DNA of 64,000 bases. Origin: Achromobacter spanius. Lineage in GTDB: Bacteria; Pseudomonadota; Gammaproteobacteria; Burkholderiales; Burkholderiaceae_B. A program made the translations under genes and the position numbers. This document shows, piece after piece, positions 1-7,643 of the stretch; position 1 is the stretch's first letter, and each line of letters opens with the position of its first letter. The notes beneath the pieces are model-generated. The model was not told the DNA's origin and did no database searches. It was given only the letters and a program-made list of their open reading frames with translations. The stretch lies in NCBI RefSeq assembly GCF_029637605.1, contig NZ_CP121261.1:5704001-5768000 (forward strand). Reading direction: 5' to 3'.

Positions 1-1
1 G

Positions 2-157
2 CCGATGATTGCTGGCCAAAATGCCAAGTACATCGAAACCGCCCTCAACGAGTACAAGAAAGGCGCGCGCAGCCATCCCACGATGGACGCCATTGCCGGC
101 AGCCTGTCCGACCAGGACATCGCCGACCTGGCCGCGTACTACTCGAATCTTAAATAA
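2..157 (+). CDS. c-type cytochrome, C-terminal fragment (cut by window start)
   Basis: Only the last 51 codons are present. The reading frame from base 2 contains an AGQ...Y...L..Y..G.R pattern, then a methionine region and LSDQDIADLAAYYS before the stop. This matches the C-terminal half of class I cytochromes of the c553/c4 type, where the methionine is the distal haem ligand. The haem-binding CXXCH would lie upstream of the window. The stop is 10 bp before the ATG of a second, similar cytochrome, so the two are very probably co-transcribed and may have arisen by duplication. A role in periplasmic electron transfer is inferred from the family. Confidence 0.8.
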   Translation, partial: PMIAGQNAKYIETALNEYKKGARSHPTMDAIAGSLSDQDIADLAAYYSNLK

Positions 158-167
158 GGGGCAAACA

Positions 168-530
168 ATGAATCGCACGATGCTTGCCCTTCTGGGCGCG
201 ACTTTCGCCATGGCGGGCGCCTCCGTCCAGGCGCAGGATCTGGCCGCCGGCAAAGCCGTTTTCGATAAATTCAATTGCGCGTCGTGCCACGGCGCCGACG
301 CCAAGACCGCGGTGGATCCATCCTACCCAACGCTGGCGGGCCAACATGCTGATTACCTGGTTCACGCGCTGAAGGCCTACAAGCGCGGCGCCTCCGGCAG
401 CGCAGCCACCGCCAACGTGCGCAAGAATCCCATCATGGGCGCTTTCGCCACGCAGTTGTCCGACCAGGATATCTCCAACGTCGCAGCGTGGCTGGCGTCC
501 CTGCCCAGCGACCTGGGCGTGCGCAAGTAA
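168..530 (+). CDS. periplasmic c-type cytochrome (class I, c553/c4-like)
   Basis: This 120-residue protein starts with a signal peptide (about residues 1-22, ending in VQA) and carries one CASCH haem motif (C37, C40, H41). It continues with P-x-LAGQ..Y and a distal methionine candidate at M90 (NPIMGAFA). LSDQDISNVAAWLASL closes the fold. One haem per chain fits a small soluble electron shuttle in the periplasm. The start was chosen at the ATG giving a clean signal peptide, with a GGGGC-rich stretch just ahead. The earlier in-frame ATG at position 9 lies inside the upstream gene in another frame. Its partner oxidase or dehydrogenase is not visible in the window. Confidence 0.9.
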   Translation: MNRTMLALLGATFAMAGASVQAQDLAAGKAVFDKFNCASCHGADAKTAVDPSYPTLAGQHADYLVHALKAYKRGASGSAATANVRKNPIMGAFATQLSDQDISNVAAWLASLPSDLGVRK

Positions 531-537
531 TTACGCC

Positions 538-963
538 TTACAGGCTGGCGCGGCGGCGGATCAGGTCGATATAGCTGTCGCTGTCCAGCGGCGTACCCAG
601 CCGCTGCGCTTCCCACACCACTTGCCCCAGGCATTCCATGATTTCATGGGCTGCGTGGTGGGCGTCCGAGCGTGCGGTCAACTGCTGGTAGGCCAGACGG
701 ATACCGGGCGGATGGTCGATGGACAATTGTTCCGCAATGGCCAGGTGCATGGACAGGTGCAGGAACGGATTGGTGCGCCCCTTTTCCACCGCGTACTCCA
801 TGGTCATGGCCTCAGGACTTTCAAGGTCGCCGTGGTATTCGGGGTGCTCGATGATCCAGTCCAGCGCAATGGCCTCGAGCGGGGTCAGCACCTCGTTGGC
901 GCGGTGCTTGCGCCAGGTGTCGATAAAGAATTCGCGGACTTGGTCGCGTGAGGGATTGAACAT
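538..963 (-). CDS. DUF1841 family protein
   Basis: A 141-residue soluble protein beginning [13 protein letters not shown]. It contains HPEYH, the run [15 protein letters not shown], a conserved-looking D-x-PPGIR and the histidine-rich [14 protein letters not shown]. This set is characteristic of the DUF1841 family, which is common in beta- and gammaproteobacteria and has no established function. The clustered His and Glu residues suggest metal binding, but that is inference. It converges on the cytochrome gene with only 7 bp between stops and is divergent from icd, so the 200 bp between 964 and 1163 must serve as promoter region for both. Confidence 0.85.
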   Translation of the reverse strand: MFNPSRDQVREFFIDTWRKHRANEVLTPLEAIALDWIIEHPEYHGDLESPEAMTMEYAVEKGRTNPFLHLSMHLAIAEQLSIDHPPGIRLAYQQLTARSDAHHAAHEIMECLGQVVWEAQRLGTPLDSDSYIDLIRRRASL

Positions 964-1163
964 CGGCTGGGGACGGAATGCGGTGTAGGACGCATTATTT
1001 TACCGCGCGCCCGATGGCGGCCGCTTGCCCCGGGCCTTTGCGATATAGAATTGGTTGCTATCCGCCATCCGGTGTGCGGTTCGCGAGGGCGATTTTCCCC
1101 GCGAAATCGGACGCTTTCCGATGCGGCGCGTGCAGAAAACCACCCGGAGCAAATGGAGCATTC

Positions 1164-2420
1164 ATGTCCTACCAACATATCAAGGTTCCCGCTGGCGGCC
1201 AGAAAATCACGGTCAACGCTGATTTCTCGCTGAATGTGCCTGAACAACCCATCGTTCCCTTCATTGAAGGCGACGGCACGGGCGCTGACATCACCCCGGT
1301 GATGATCAAGGTTGTCGACGCCGCGGTGCAAAAAGCCTACGGCGGCAAGCGCAAGATCCACTGGATGGAAGTCTATGCCGGCGAGAAGGCCACCAAGGTC
1401 TACGGCCCGGACGTCTGGCTGCCCGATGAAACCCTGGAAGTCGTCAAGGACTACGTGGTGTCCATCAAGGGCCCGTTGACCACCCCGGTTGGCGGCGGCA
1501 TCCGCTCGCTGAACGTGGCGCTGCGCCAGCAACTGGACCTGTACGTCTGCCTGCGCCCGGTGGCGTACTTCAAGGGCGTGCCCTCACCGGTGCGCGAACC
1601 CGAAAAGACCAACATGGTGATCTTCCGCGAAAACTCGGAAGACATTTATGCGGGCATCGAATACATGGCCGAAAGCGAGCAGGCCAAGGAACTGATCCAG
1701 TTCCTGCAGACCAAGCTGGGCGTGAAGAAGATCCGCTTCCCGAATACCTCGTCCATCGGCATCAAGCCCGTGTCGCGCGAAGGCACCGAGCGCCTGGTGC
1801 GCAAGGCCGCGCAGTACGTCATCGACAACGACCGCACGTCGCTGACGCTGGTGCACAAGGGCAACATCATGAAGTTCACGGAAGGCGGCTTCCGGGACTG
1901 GGGCTACGAGTTGCTGCAGAAGGAATTCGGCGCGCAACTGATCGATGGCGGCCCGTGGTGCAAGTTCAAGAACCCCAGGACGGGCCGCGAGATCATCGTC
2001 AAGGACGTGATCGCCGACGCCTTCCTGCAGCAGATCCTGCTGCGTCCGGCCGAATACGACGTGATCGCCACGCTGAATCTGAACGGCGACTACATCTCGG
2101 ACGCGCTGGCGGCGCAGGTGGGCGGCATCGGCATCGCGCCGGGGGCCAACCTGTCGGACTCGGTCGCCATGTTCGAAGCCACCCACGGCACGGCGCCCAA
2201 GTACGCCGGCAAGGACTACGTGAACCCCGGTTCCGAGATCCTGTCGGCTGAAATGATGCTGCGCCACATGGGCTGGACCGAAGCCGCTGACCTGATCATC
2301 TCCAGCATGGAAAAGTCCATCCTGTCCAAGAAGGTCACGTATGACTTCGCCCGCCTGCTGGAAGGCGCGACTCAGGTGTCGTGCTCGGGCTTTGGCCAGG
2401 TCATGATCGAAAACATGTAA
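1164..2420 (+). CDS. icd: isocitrate dehydrogenase (NADP+)
   Basis: A 418-residue TCA-cycle enzyme that oxidatively decarboxylates isocitrate to 2-oxoglutarate with reduction of NADP+. The N-terminal [11 protein letters not shown], the substrate loop around [19 protein letters not shown], the [12 protein letters not shown] motif, [12 protein letters not shown] and the [13 protein letters not shown] nucleotide-binding region are all present and in order. Length equals that of the E. coli type enzyme. The serine and arginine of SLNVALRQ correspond to the isocitrate-contacting residues. The start ATG at 1164 is preceded by CGGAGCAAATGGAGC. A longer in-frame ORF exists but its N-terminus is not protein-like. 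A strong terminator follows. Confidence 0.97.
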   Translation: MSYQHIKVPAGGQKITVNADFSLNVPEQPIVPFIEGDGTGADITPVMIKVVDAAVQKAYGGKRKIHWMEVYAGEKATKVYGPDVWLPDETLEVVKDYVVSIKGPLTTPVGGGIRSLNVALRQQLDLYVCLRPVAYFKGVPSPVREPEKTNMVIFRENSEDIYAGIEYMAESEQAKELIQFLQTKLGVKKIRFPNTSSIGIKPVSREGTERLVRKAAQYVIDNDRTSLTLVHKGNIMKFTEGGFRDWGYELLQKEFGAQLIDGGPWCKFKNPRTGREIIVKDVIADAFLQQILLRPAEYDVIATLNLNGDYISDALAAQVGGIGIAPGANLSDSVAMFEATHGTAPKYAGKDYVNPGSEILSAEMMLRHMGWTEAADLIISSMEKSILSKKVTYDFARLLEGATQVSCSGFGQVMIENM

Positions 2421-2449
2421 ACCCGCGGTCCCTCCGCGATGCTCCGCCG

Positions 2450-2483
2450 AACCCGTCCGCCGTCATGGCGGGCGGGTTTTGTC
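2450..2483 (+). terminator. Rho-independent terminator after icd
   Basis: An 11-bp GC-rich stem (2451-2461 pairing with 2467-2477, one G-T pair) with a 5-nt loop is followed directly by TTTTGTCT. It lies 30 bp beyond the icd stop. Confidence 0.85.
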
Positions 2484-2548
2484 TACCTAATCCGCATGAA
2501 GCGCGCTGCGCTTGCGCTGTTCTTTCCAGGCTGATCGCTGTGCCCCGA

Positions 2549-3805
2549 ATGTATGTTTCCTTAGCCACCTGGCTGGTGTTGCTGGTTCCCGCGCTGGCCT
2601 TGACCAGCCCGGTGGGCGGACCCGCCGTGCTTTATCTCAGCGCGCCGATCGCGCTGGCCGCGCTGGCGATGAACGCCATCAAGCGGTACGAACCCATGAA
2701 TTTCGGCGCCTTGTGGCCGATGTCATTGGTGCTGCTGCTGCCCCTGGCCTGTATGTTCACCACGTCCGCGGTGCGAGGCGTGTGGAGCGATTCCGAACTT
2801 GAAAAGCTGCTGCGCTTTGCGCTGGCGCTGCCGGTGCTGTGGCTATTGCTGCGCGCGCCGCAGCGCTGGCTAAAAATGGTGCAGTGGAGCATCCTGGCGG
2901 GCGCCCTTGCCGGGTCGATACTGCTGATCGTCACCATGCAGACCGAGGGCCGCGCCGCTATGATCGACGTGGGCGGGCGCTATAACGCCGTGGCGTTCGC
3001 GAACATAACGCTATTGTTCGGCGGCATGACGCTGCTGTCCCTGGGCTTTGGGCCCGCCACGCGCTGGCCGCGCGTGGAGACGGCGGTCAAGCTGTTGGTG
3101 GTGGTGTTGACCGTCATTGCCACCTGGATGTCCGAGACGCGCAGCAGCTGGATGCTGCTGCCCATCCTGGGCGTGGTGTTCCTGTTGGGCCTGCGCAATT
3201 GGAAGCGCCGCCACAAGGTTTACTGTGCCTTGGCCGTCTGTGTAGCGCTGGTGGCTAGCGCCGCCGCCATCTGGACGTTCAGCAGCCGGATGCACGAGAT
3301 CTCGAAAGACGTCCAGGGTTTTGCCACGTCGGCCAACCGCGATACGTCCTTCGGCATTCGCTTGCAGCTGTGGCATGCGTCGATCCTCATGTTCGAAAAG
3401 AGCCCGATCGTGGGCGTGGGCCCCAGCAAATTCCGCGATGAACTGCGCACCATGCAAACCCAGGGCATCGTCACGCAGGAAGTGGTCGAGGGCTTTGGCG
3501 AGCCCCACAATGACATGCTTGGCGCCTTGTCCGGGTATGGCCTGTTGGGCCTGATCACGATCCTGCTCCTGTACCTGGTGCCGGCGGCCGTGTTCTTCCG
3601 CCGTTTGGCCAGCGATGACCGGGTGATTCGCGTTGGCGCGCAGTTGGGGCTGTTGTTCTGCCTGGGTTACTGCGCCTTCAGCCTGACCGAGATGATGTTC
3701 CGCAACATGCGCAGCGTGCCCAACTATTCGTTGATCGTGGTGACACTGATTGCCTTGACGACGCCGCGCGCCGTGCAGGTGGCCAAGAGCGCATTGCAGC
3801 GCTGA
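2549..3805 (+). CDS. O-antigen ligase / Wzy-type polytopic membrane protein
   Basis: About 418 residues with 10 or more hydrophobic segments. A large loop precedes the C-terminal helices and contains RLQLWHASILMFEKSPIVGVGPSKF and, further on, EPHNDMLGALSGYGLLGL. The G-x-G-x-x-x-F and PHND-type signatures are those of the Wzy_C/O-antigen ligase family, inner-membrane enzymes that transfer or polymerise undecaprenyl-linked sugars. Whether it is a WaaL ligase, a Wzy polymerase or a protein glycosylation ligase cannot be decided, since no glycan genes are adjacent. The start is uncertain: ATG 2549 has no obvious ribosome site, and GTG at 2540 is an alternative. It is flanked by terminators, so it is probably monocistronic. 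Confidence 0.8.
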   Translation: MYVSLATWLVLLVPALALTSPVGGPAVLYLSAPIALAALAMNAIKRYEPMNFGALWPMSLVLLLPLACMFTTSAVRGVWSDSELEKLLRFALALPVLWLLLRAPQRWLKMVQWSILAGALAGSILLIVTMQTEGRAAMIDVGGRYNAVAFANITLLFGGMTLLSLGFGPATRWPRVETAVKLLVVVLTVIATWMSETRSSWMLLPILGVVFLLGLRNWKRRHKVYCALAVCVALVASAAAIWTFSSRMHEISKDVQGFATSANRDTSFGIRLQLWHASILMFEKSPIVGVGPSKFRDELRTMQTQGIVTQEVVEGFGEPHNDMLGALSGYGLLGLITILLLYLVPAAVFFRRLASDDRVIRVGAQLGLLFCLGYCAFSLTEMMFRNMRSVPNYSLIVVTLIALTTPRAVQVAKSALQR

Positions 3806-3843
3806 CGGCAAGCGGAGAACGCTCCGCAATGCAAGCACTACCG

Positions 3844-3873
3844 AACGCAAGGCCCACCGGCCTTGCGTTTTTC
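3844..3873 (+). terminator. Rho-independent terminator after the O-antigen-ligase-like gene
   Basis: A perfect 10-bp stem ACGCAAGGCC / GGCCTTGCGT with a CACC loop, followed by TTTTT and then CTT. It sits 40 bp past the stop at 3805. Confidence 0.9.
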
Positions 3874-4023
3874 TTATGGGCCTTGCGTTAGATCAAGCAC
3901 CCTGCGCCTTCCTGGTGAAAACCCTGCTGCGTCACCGTATCCTGACGGATCGCAATACATAAACCGTCACATTCTGCCGTCAAAAGTTTCATGTGGCAGA
4001 TTGGAAAATAACGAGGAGAGGCT

Positions 4024-5565
4024 GTGAAAAATTCCAGTCTGCGCAGGGAGCTGTTGTGGTTCGTATTCGCCATTGGCGCTGCCGTTCTGATGCTGGGCGC
4101 CTGGGATGCCTGGCAGCGCCGCGCCGAGATGCTGGCCGAGCGCAAGACCGAATTGCGCCACGTGCTGGATCTGTCGGCAGGCATCCTGCGCAATGGCAAG
4201 CAAAGCGTCAGCGAGGGCATGCCGCTGGCGCAGGCCAGGCAGAATGTGGCGCGGCGTCTGGCGCAACTGCGCTACGGCGCTGACGGCTACGTGGGCGTGT
4301 TCGGCGATGACTATGCGCTGCTGGTGCACCCGGACGCCAAGCTGGTGGGCACGAACGTGCGCGGCATCAATGATGTGGACGGCTTGCCGATCTTCGAAAA
4401 CCTCTATGCCGAAGGCAAGGCGGGCGGCGGTTATGTGGAGTACCGCTTTCCGCGGCCGGGCGCCGACGAAGCCTTGCCGAAGATCAGCTACGCGGCCTAT
4501 GACTCGGATTGGGGGTGGCTGATCTTTACCGGGCTCTATGTGGATGATGTCGACGCCGCGTTCACCAGCACCTTGTGGCGCCAGGGGGGAGTGACGCTGG
4601 GCCTGCTGGCCTTGCTGCTGATCGGGGCGTTGCGCTTTTTCCGCACGCATGTGATTGGCCCCTTGGATGAGGCCGTGGCGCTGTGCGAGCGCGTGGCCAA
4701 TGGCGACTTGTCCGGCAGCGTGTCGCACCATCATCGCGGCGAAATCGGCCGCCTGTTTGAAGGCATGGGGCGCATGCAGGACCGCCTGCAAGCCGCCCTG
4801 CGCACGATCGTGCAGTCCACGGGATCCATCGCGGCGGCCTCGCGCCAGATCGCCGCGGGCAGCATGGACCTGTCCGATCGTACCGAGAAGCAGGCCGCGG
4901 CGCTTGAACAAACCGCCGCCAGCGTGGAAGAGATCACGGCCACCGCCAAGCAAAGCGCGCAGCACGTGCGTGAAGTCAGTTCCCTGGCCGGACAGTCGGC
5001 GCAACTGGCCCGTCAAGGCAGCGAAGAAACGCAACACGCCATCGACGCCATGCGCGAGATCTCGCACAGTTCGCAACGCATTGGCGAGATCATCAGCGTG
5101 ATCGACGGCATTGCCTTTCAAACCAACATCCTGGCCTTGAACGCGGCGGTCGAGGCGGCGCGGGCGGGCGAACAGGGACGCGGCTTTGCGGTGGTGGCGG
5201 GTGAAGTCCGGGCATTGGCGCAGCGTTCCGCCACGGCCGCCAAAGAGATCAAGGGCTTGATTGAAACGTCGTCGGATTCCGTCGCGCGCGGCAGCGAACG
5301 GGTGGGCCAGGCCAGCGCAACCATGGGCAGCGTGCTGGAATCGGCGGCCACCAGCGCGCCGCTGATGGGCGAGATTGCCACCGCATCGGCCGAGCAAAGC
5401 GTGGGTATCGAACAGATCAACCAGGCCGTCACGCACCTGGACAGCGTGACGCAGCAGAACGCGGCGCTGGTCCAGGAGTTCGCGGCGTCGGCGGCCACCC
5501 TGCACGAGCAGGCCGACGGCCTGGCGCGCGCGGTGTCGGTATTCAGGCTGTCTGCAGCCGGCTAG
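4024..5565 (+). CDS. methyl-accepting chemotaxis protein with periplasmic cache-type sensor
   Basis: A 513-residue transducer. A first transmembrane helix lies at about residues 10-30. The periplasmic domain carries [25 protein letters not shown] and [21 protein letters not shown], a pattern typical of single-cache (sCache_2) sensors. The second helix is near residues 190-207, followed by HAMP and the cytoplasmic signalling hairpin with [20 protein letters not shown], the CheA/CheW-contacting tip. The C-terminus lacks an NWETF-type pentapeptide. The start is GTG with GAGGAG 5 bp upstream. The ligand cannot be deduced, although cache_2 domains often bind small organic acids. Its last 23 bp overlap the convergent DapA-like gene. 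Confidence 0.93.
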   Translation: MKNSSLRRELLWFVFAIGAAVLMLGAWDAWQRRAEMLAERKTELRHVLDLSAGILRNGKQSVSEGMPLAQARQNVARRLAQLRYGADGYVGVFGDDYALLVHPDAKLVGTNVRGINDVDGLPIFENLYAEGKAGGGYVEYRFPRPGADEALPKISYAAYDSDWGWLIFTGLYVDDVDAAFTSTLWRQGGVTLGLLALLLIGALRFFRTHVIGPLDEAVALCERVANGDLSGSVSHHHRGEIGRLFEGMGRMQDRLQAALRTIVQSTGSIAAASRQIAAGSMDLSDRTEKQAAALEQTAASVEEITATAKQSAQHVREVSSLAGQSAQLARQGSEETQHAIDAMREISHSSQRIGEIISVIDGIAFQTNILALNAAVEAARAGEQGRGFAVVAGEVRALAQRSATAAKEIKGLIETSSDSVARGSERVGQASATMGSVLESAATSAPLMGEIATASAEQSVGIEQINQAVTHLDSVTQQNAALVQEFAASAATLHEQADGLARAVSVFRLSAAG

Positions 5566-6472
5566 GCAAGCCTTGCAGGGCGCTCATTGCCCGTTGCAGG
5601 CGAGGGGTCAGGTCACGGCTGGCGGGCATCATGGGCATGCGCAGTTCGTCGGCGATCAGCCCTTGCAGGGCTAGCGCTCGCTTGATCGGTGCGGGATTCG
5701 GTTCGGCGAACAGCAGCCGGATCAGCGCGCGCAACGGTTCGAAAAGCTCGCGCGCGGCTTGTGCCTGGCCTGCGTGCGCAAGCTGCATGATTTCCACATA
5801 ACGCTCCGGAAACAAGTGTGCGGCGGCCGGGATGGCGCCGCGTCCGCCGGCCAGCCAATGGTCCAGCAAGGACAGGTCATCGCCGCACAGCGCATCCAGC
5901 TTGCCGCGCGCGTTCAGGGCGGCAAGCACCGCCGGGTTGCATTCCTTGACGGCGGAAAAGTTGGGTAGCGAGGCCAGTGCTTCCATGGTCTCGACCGTCA
6001 TGGTCACGCCCGTGCGCTTGGGGATGTTGTACAGAATGATCGGGCGTTCGGTGGCCCACGCGATCTGCCGGTAATGCCACAGGATGCCGGCTTGCGACGG
6101 GCCCAGGTAATAAGGCGGCGGCACCAGATAGCCCGCCGGGCAATGCTTGTCCAGGCGCCGGATGGCCGTGGCCACGCCTCGCGTGTCGACGCCGCCCGCG
6201 CCGAATATCAGCGGCAGCGCATGCGGGTCGCTGGCAATGGCCTGGGCCATGTCGATCTTCTCTGACAGGCTGAGCAGATTGCCTTCGCCGGTGGAGCCGA
6301 ACAGCACCAGGCCGGCGATGCCCGCGTTGCGGTAGTAGCGGGCCAGCGCCTGCGCGGCGTCCATGTCCACGTAGCCGCCGCGCAGCGGCGTGACCATCGG
6401 TAGCCAGATGCCTTCAAAACGCGGAGTCAGTGGCATGTGAGGCAGTGGCATGTGAGTCAGCGGCATGTCCAT
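5543..6472 (-). CDS. DapA-like (DHDPS/NAL superfamily) aldolase or lyase
   Basis: A 309-residue TIM-barrel protein of the dihydrodipicolinate synthase/N-acetylneuraminate lyase superfamily. GSTGEG (59-64) binds the substrate carboxylate, Y148 in YNIPKRTG is the catalytic tyrosine and K176 in AVKECNP is the Schiff-base lysine. It is unlikely to be the housekeeping DapA because it sits apart from lysine genes, so the substrate is unknown. The N-terminus is odd: three 15-bp direct repeats give [15 protein letters not shown], each with its own methionine, so the real start may be any of them (6472, 6466, 6451 or 6436). It starts 3 bp after the stop of the small gene upstream, which suggests coupling. 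Confidence 0.88.
   Translation of the reverse strand: MDMPLTHMPLPHMPLTPRFEGIWLPMVTPLRGGYVDMDAAQALARYYRNAGIAGLVLFGSTGEGNLLSLSEKIDMAQAIASDPHALPLIFGAGGVDTRGVATAIRRLDKHCPAGYLVPPPYYLGPSQAGILWHYRQIAWATERPIILYNIPKRTGVTMTVETMEALASLPNFSAVKECNPAVLAALNARGKLDALCGDDLSLLDHWLAGGRGAIPAAAHLFPERYVEIMQLAHAGQAQAARELFEPLRALIRLLFAEPNPAPIKRALALQGLIADELRMPMMPASRDLTPRLQRAMSALQGLPSRLQTA
6426..6470 (-). repeat. three 15-bp tandem repeats over the start of the DapA-like gene
   Basis: Units at 6426-6440, 6441-6455 and 6456-6470 differ at only a few bases. They are in frame and each encodes the pattern [10 protein letters not shown], adding an extra ATG per unit. Confidence 0.9.
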
Positions 6473-6475
6473 GGC

Positions 6476-6796
6476 CTAGCGCCCCGTGATGGCGGTGGCC
6501 GCGCGCACCGGTCCGAATTCCGCCTGGGGCAGCCCGCGCATGACGGCATGCATCATGTCGTCCAGTTCGTGGCGGGCGCATTGCAGTTGCAGCGTACTTT
6601 GCGCGTGCGCATGGTCCACCGACAGCAGGTAGATGCCGATACGTGCACCCAGCGCCTGGTGCAGCGCCAGGCGCACCTTCAAGGCATCCAGCGTGTCGAT
6701 CCTGACCGTCAGCGCCACCTGTTGGCTATGCGGCAGCGGCAGGCTTGGGGTGAGATCGCGCGTGGCAGGGGGGCAAGCGTGCAGTCGGGGAATCAT
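6476..6796 (-). CDS. small protein of unknown function, possible ACT-like fold
   Basis: I do not recognise this 106-residue protein. After a proline-rich N-terminal 25 residues it has VALTVRIDTLDALKVRLALHQ, then GIYLLSVDHAHAQSTLQLQC and a final helix HELDDMMHAVMRGL. That alternation of strand, helix, strand, strand, helix resembles an ACT-type regulatory fold, an inference from pattern only. ATG 6796 (MIPRL) was chosen because upstream residues are not protein-like; there is no clear ribosome site. It lies 3 bp ahead of the DapA-like gene, so the two probably form an operon and it could be a regulatory or partner subunit. Confidence 0.6.
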   Translation of the reverse strand: MIPRLHACPPATRDLTPSLPLPHSQQVALTVRIDTLDALKVRLALHQALGARIGIYLLSVDHAHAQSTLQLQCARHELDDMMHAVMRGLPQAEFGPVRAATAITGR

Positions 6797-6937
6797 GGCG
6801 TCGATGGAGCGGAGACGCCGCTGGCGGCACTCCGCGTTTCCTGTGGTTGATGACGATTCCACTATAGGAATCGCGCCGTAAATCCTGCCGAAAAAGGCGG
6901 GCGCGGCGCGTAAAAATCGCGTCAATGTACGGGCTGA

Positions 6938-7630
6938 TCAGCCCGCGAAGCGGTAGCCCACGCCGATCTCGGTCATCAGGAAGACGGGTTGCGCGGGGTC
7001 GGCTTCCAGTTTCTGGCGCAGGTGCCCCATGTAGATACGCAGGTAGTGGTTGCTTTCGATGTGCGAGGGGCCCCAGACCTCGCGCAGCAGCTCGCGGTGC
7101 GTCATGACTTTGCCCCGGTGCGCAAGCAGCGCGGCAAGCAGGCGGTATTCCATGGCGGTCAGATGCACGTGCTGGCCGGCGCGTTCGACGACGCGCTTGG
7201 CGAAGTCGATGCGGACGTCGCCGAACGTGATCTCGGCCGCGTTGCCGGCGCCCGCCCGCGCATGGCGGCGCAACAGCACGCGCAGCCGGGCCAGCAGCTC
7301 GCTGACGCCAAAGGGCTTGGTCAGGTAGTCGTCCGCGCCCGCGTCCAGCGCGGCCACCTTGTCAGGCTCGGCGCTGCGGGCGGACAAGACCAGCACGGGT
7401 ACTTGCGTCCAACTGCGCAGTTCGCGGATCAGCGTCATGCCGTCTTCGTCAGGCAGCCCCAGGTCCAGCACGATGGCGTCGGGCTGGCGCGTGCCGGCTT
7501 CGATCAGGCCGCGTTTGACGGTGTCGGCCTCGTGCACGACGCAGCCCTCGCTTTCCAGGGCCTGGCGCACAAAGCGCCGGATGTTGGCGTCGTCTTCGAT
7601 GATCAGAACGATAGGCTGGTAGTCGAACAT
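6938..7630 (-). CDS. kdpE: KdpE response regulator
   Basis: A 230-residue OmpR/PhoB-type regulator. The receiver domain has acidic residues at ED13-14, phosphoacceptor D56 in IVLDLGLPDEDG and K in LTKPFG. The C-terminal winged helix includes LTAMEYRLLAALLAHRGKVMTHRELLREVWG and ends in the VGYRF motif. It is the last gene of the kdp operon, 13 bp after kdpD, which together with length identifies it as KdpE. KdpE activates the kdp promoter under potassium limitation or osmotic stress. Confidence 0.95.
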   Translation of the reverse strand: MFDYQPIVLIIEDDANIRRFVRQALESEGCVVHEADTVKRGLIEAGTRQPDAIVLDLGLPDEDGMTLIRELRSWTQVPVLVLSARSAEPDKVAALDAGADDYLTKPFGVSELLARLRVLLRRHARAGAGNAAEITFGDVRIDFAKRVVERAGQHVHLTAMEYRLLAALLAHRGKVMTHRELLREVWGPSHIESNHYLRIYMGHLRQKLEADPAQPVFLMTEIGVGYRFAG

Positions 7631-7643
7631 GCTGGCCGTGTCT

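Noticed and set aside
3966..4020. Sigma-28 (flagellar) promoter before the first chemotaxis receptor
   Set aside because: AAAAGTTT is present, but the expected GCCGATAA-like -10 at the right spacing is not.
3967..5505. A 512-codon minus-strand frame opposite the first chemotaxis receptor
   Set aside because: Antisense shadow of a clear MCP gene, of arginine/alanine/histidine composition typical of such shadows.
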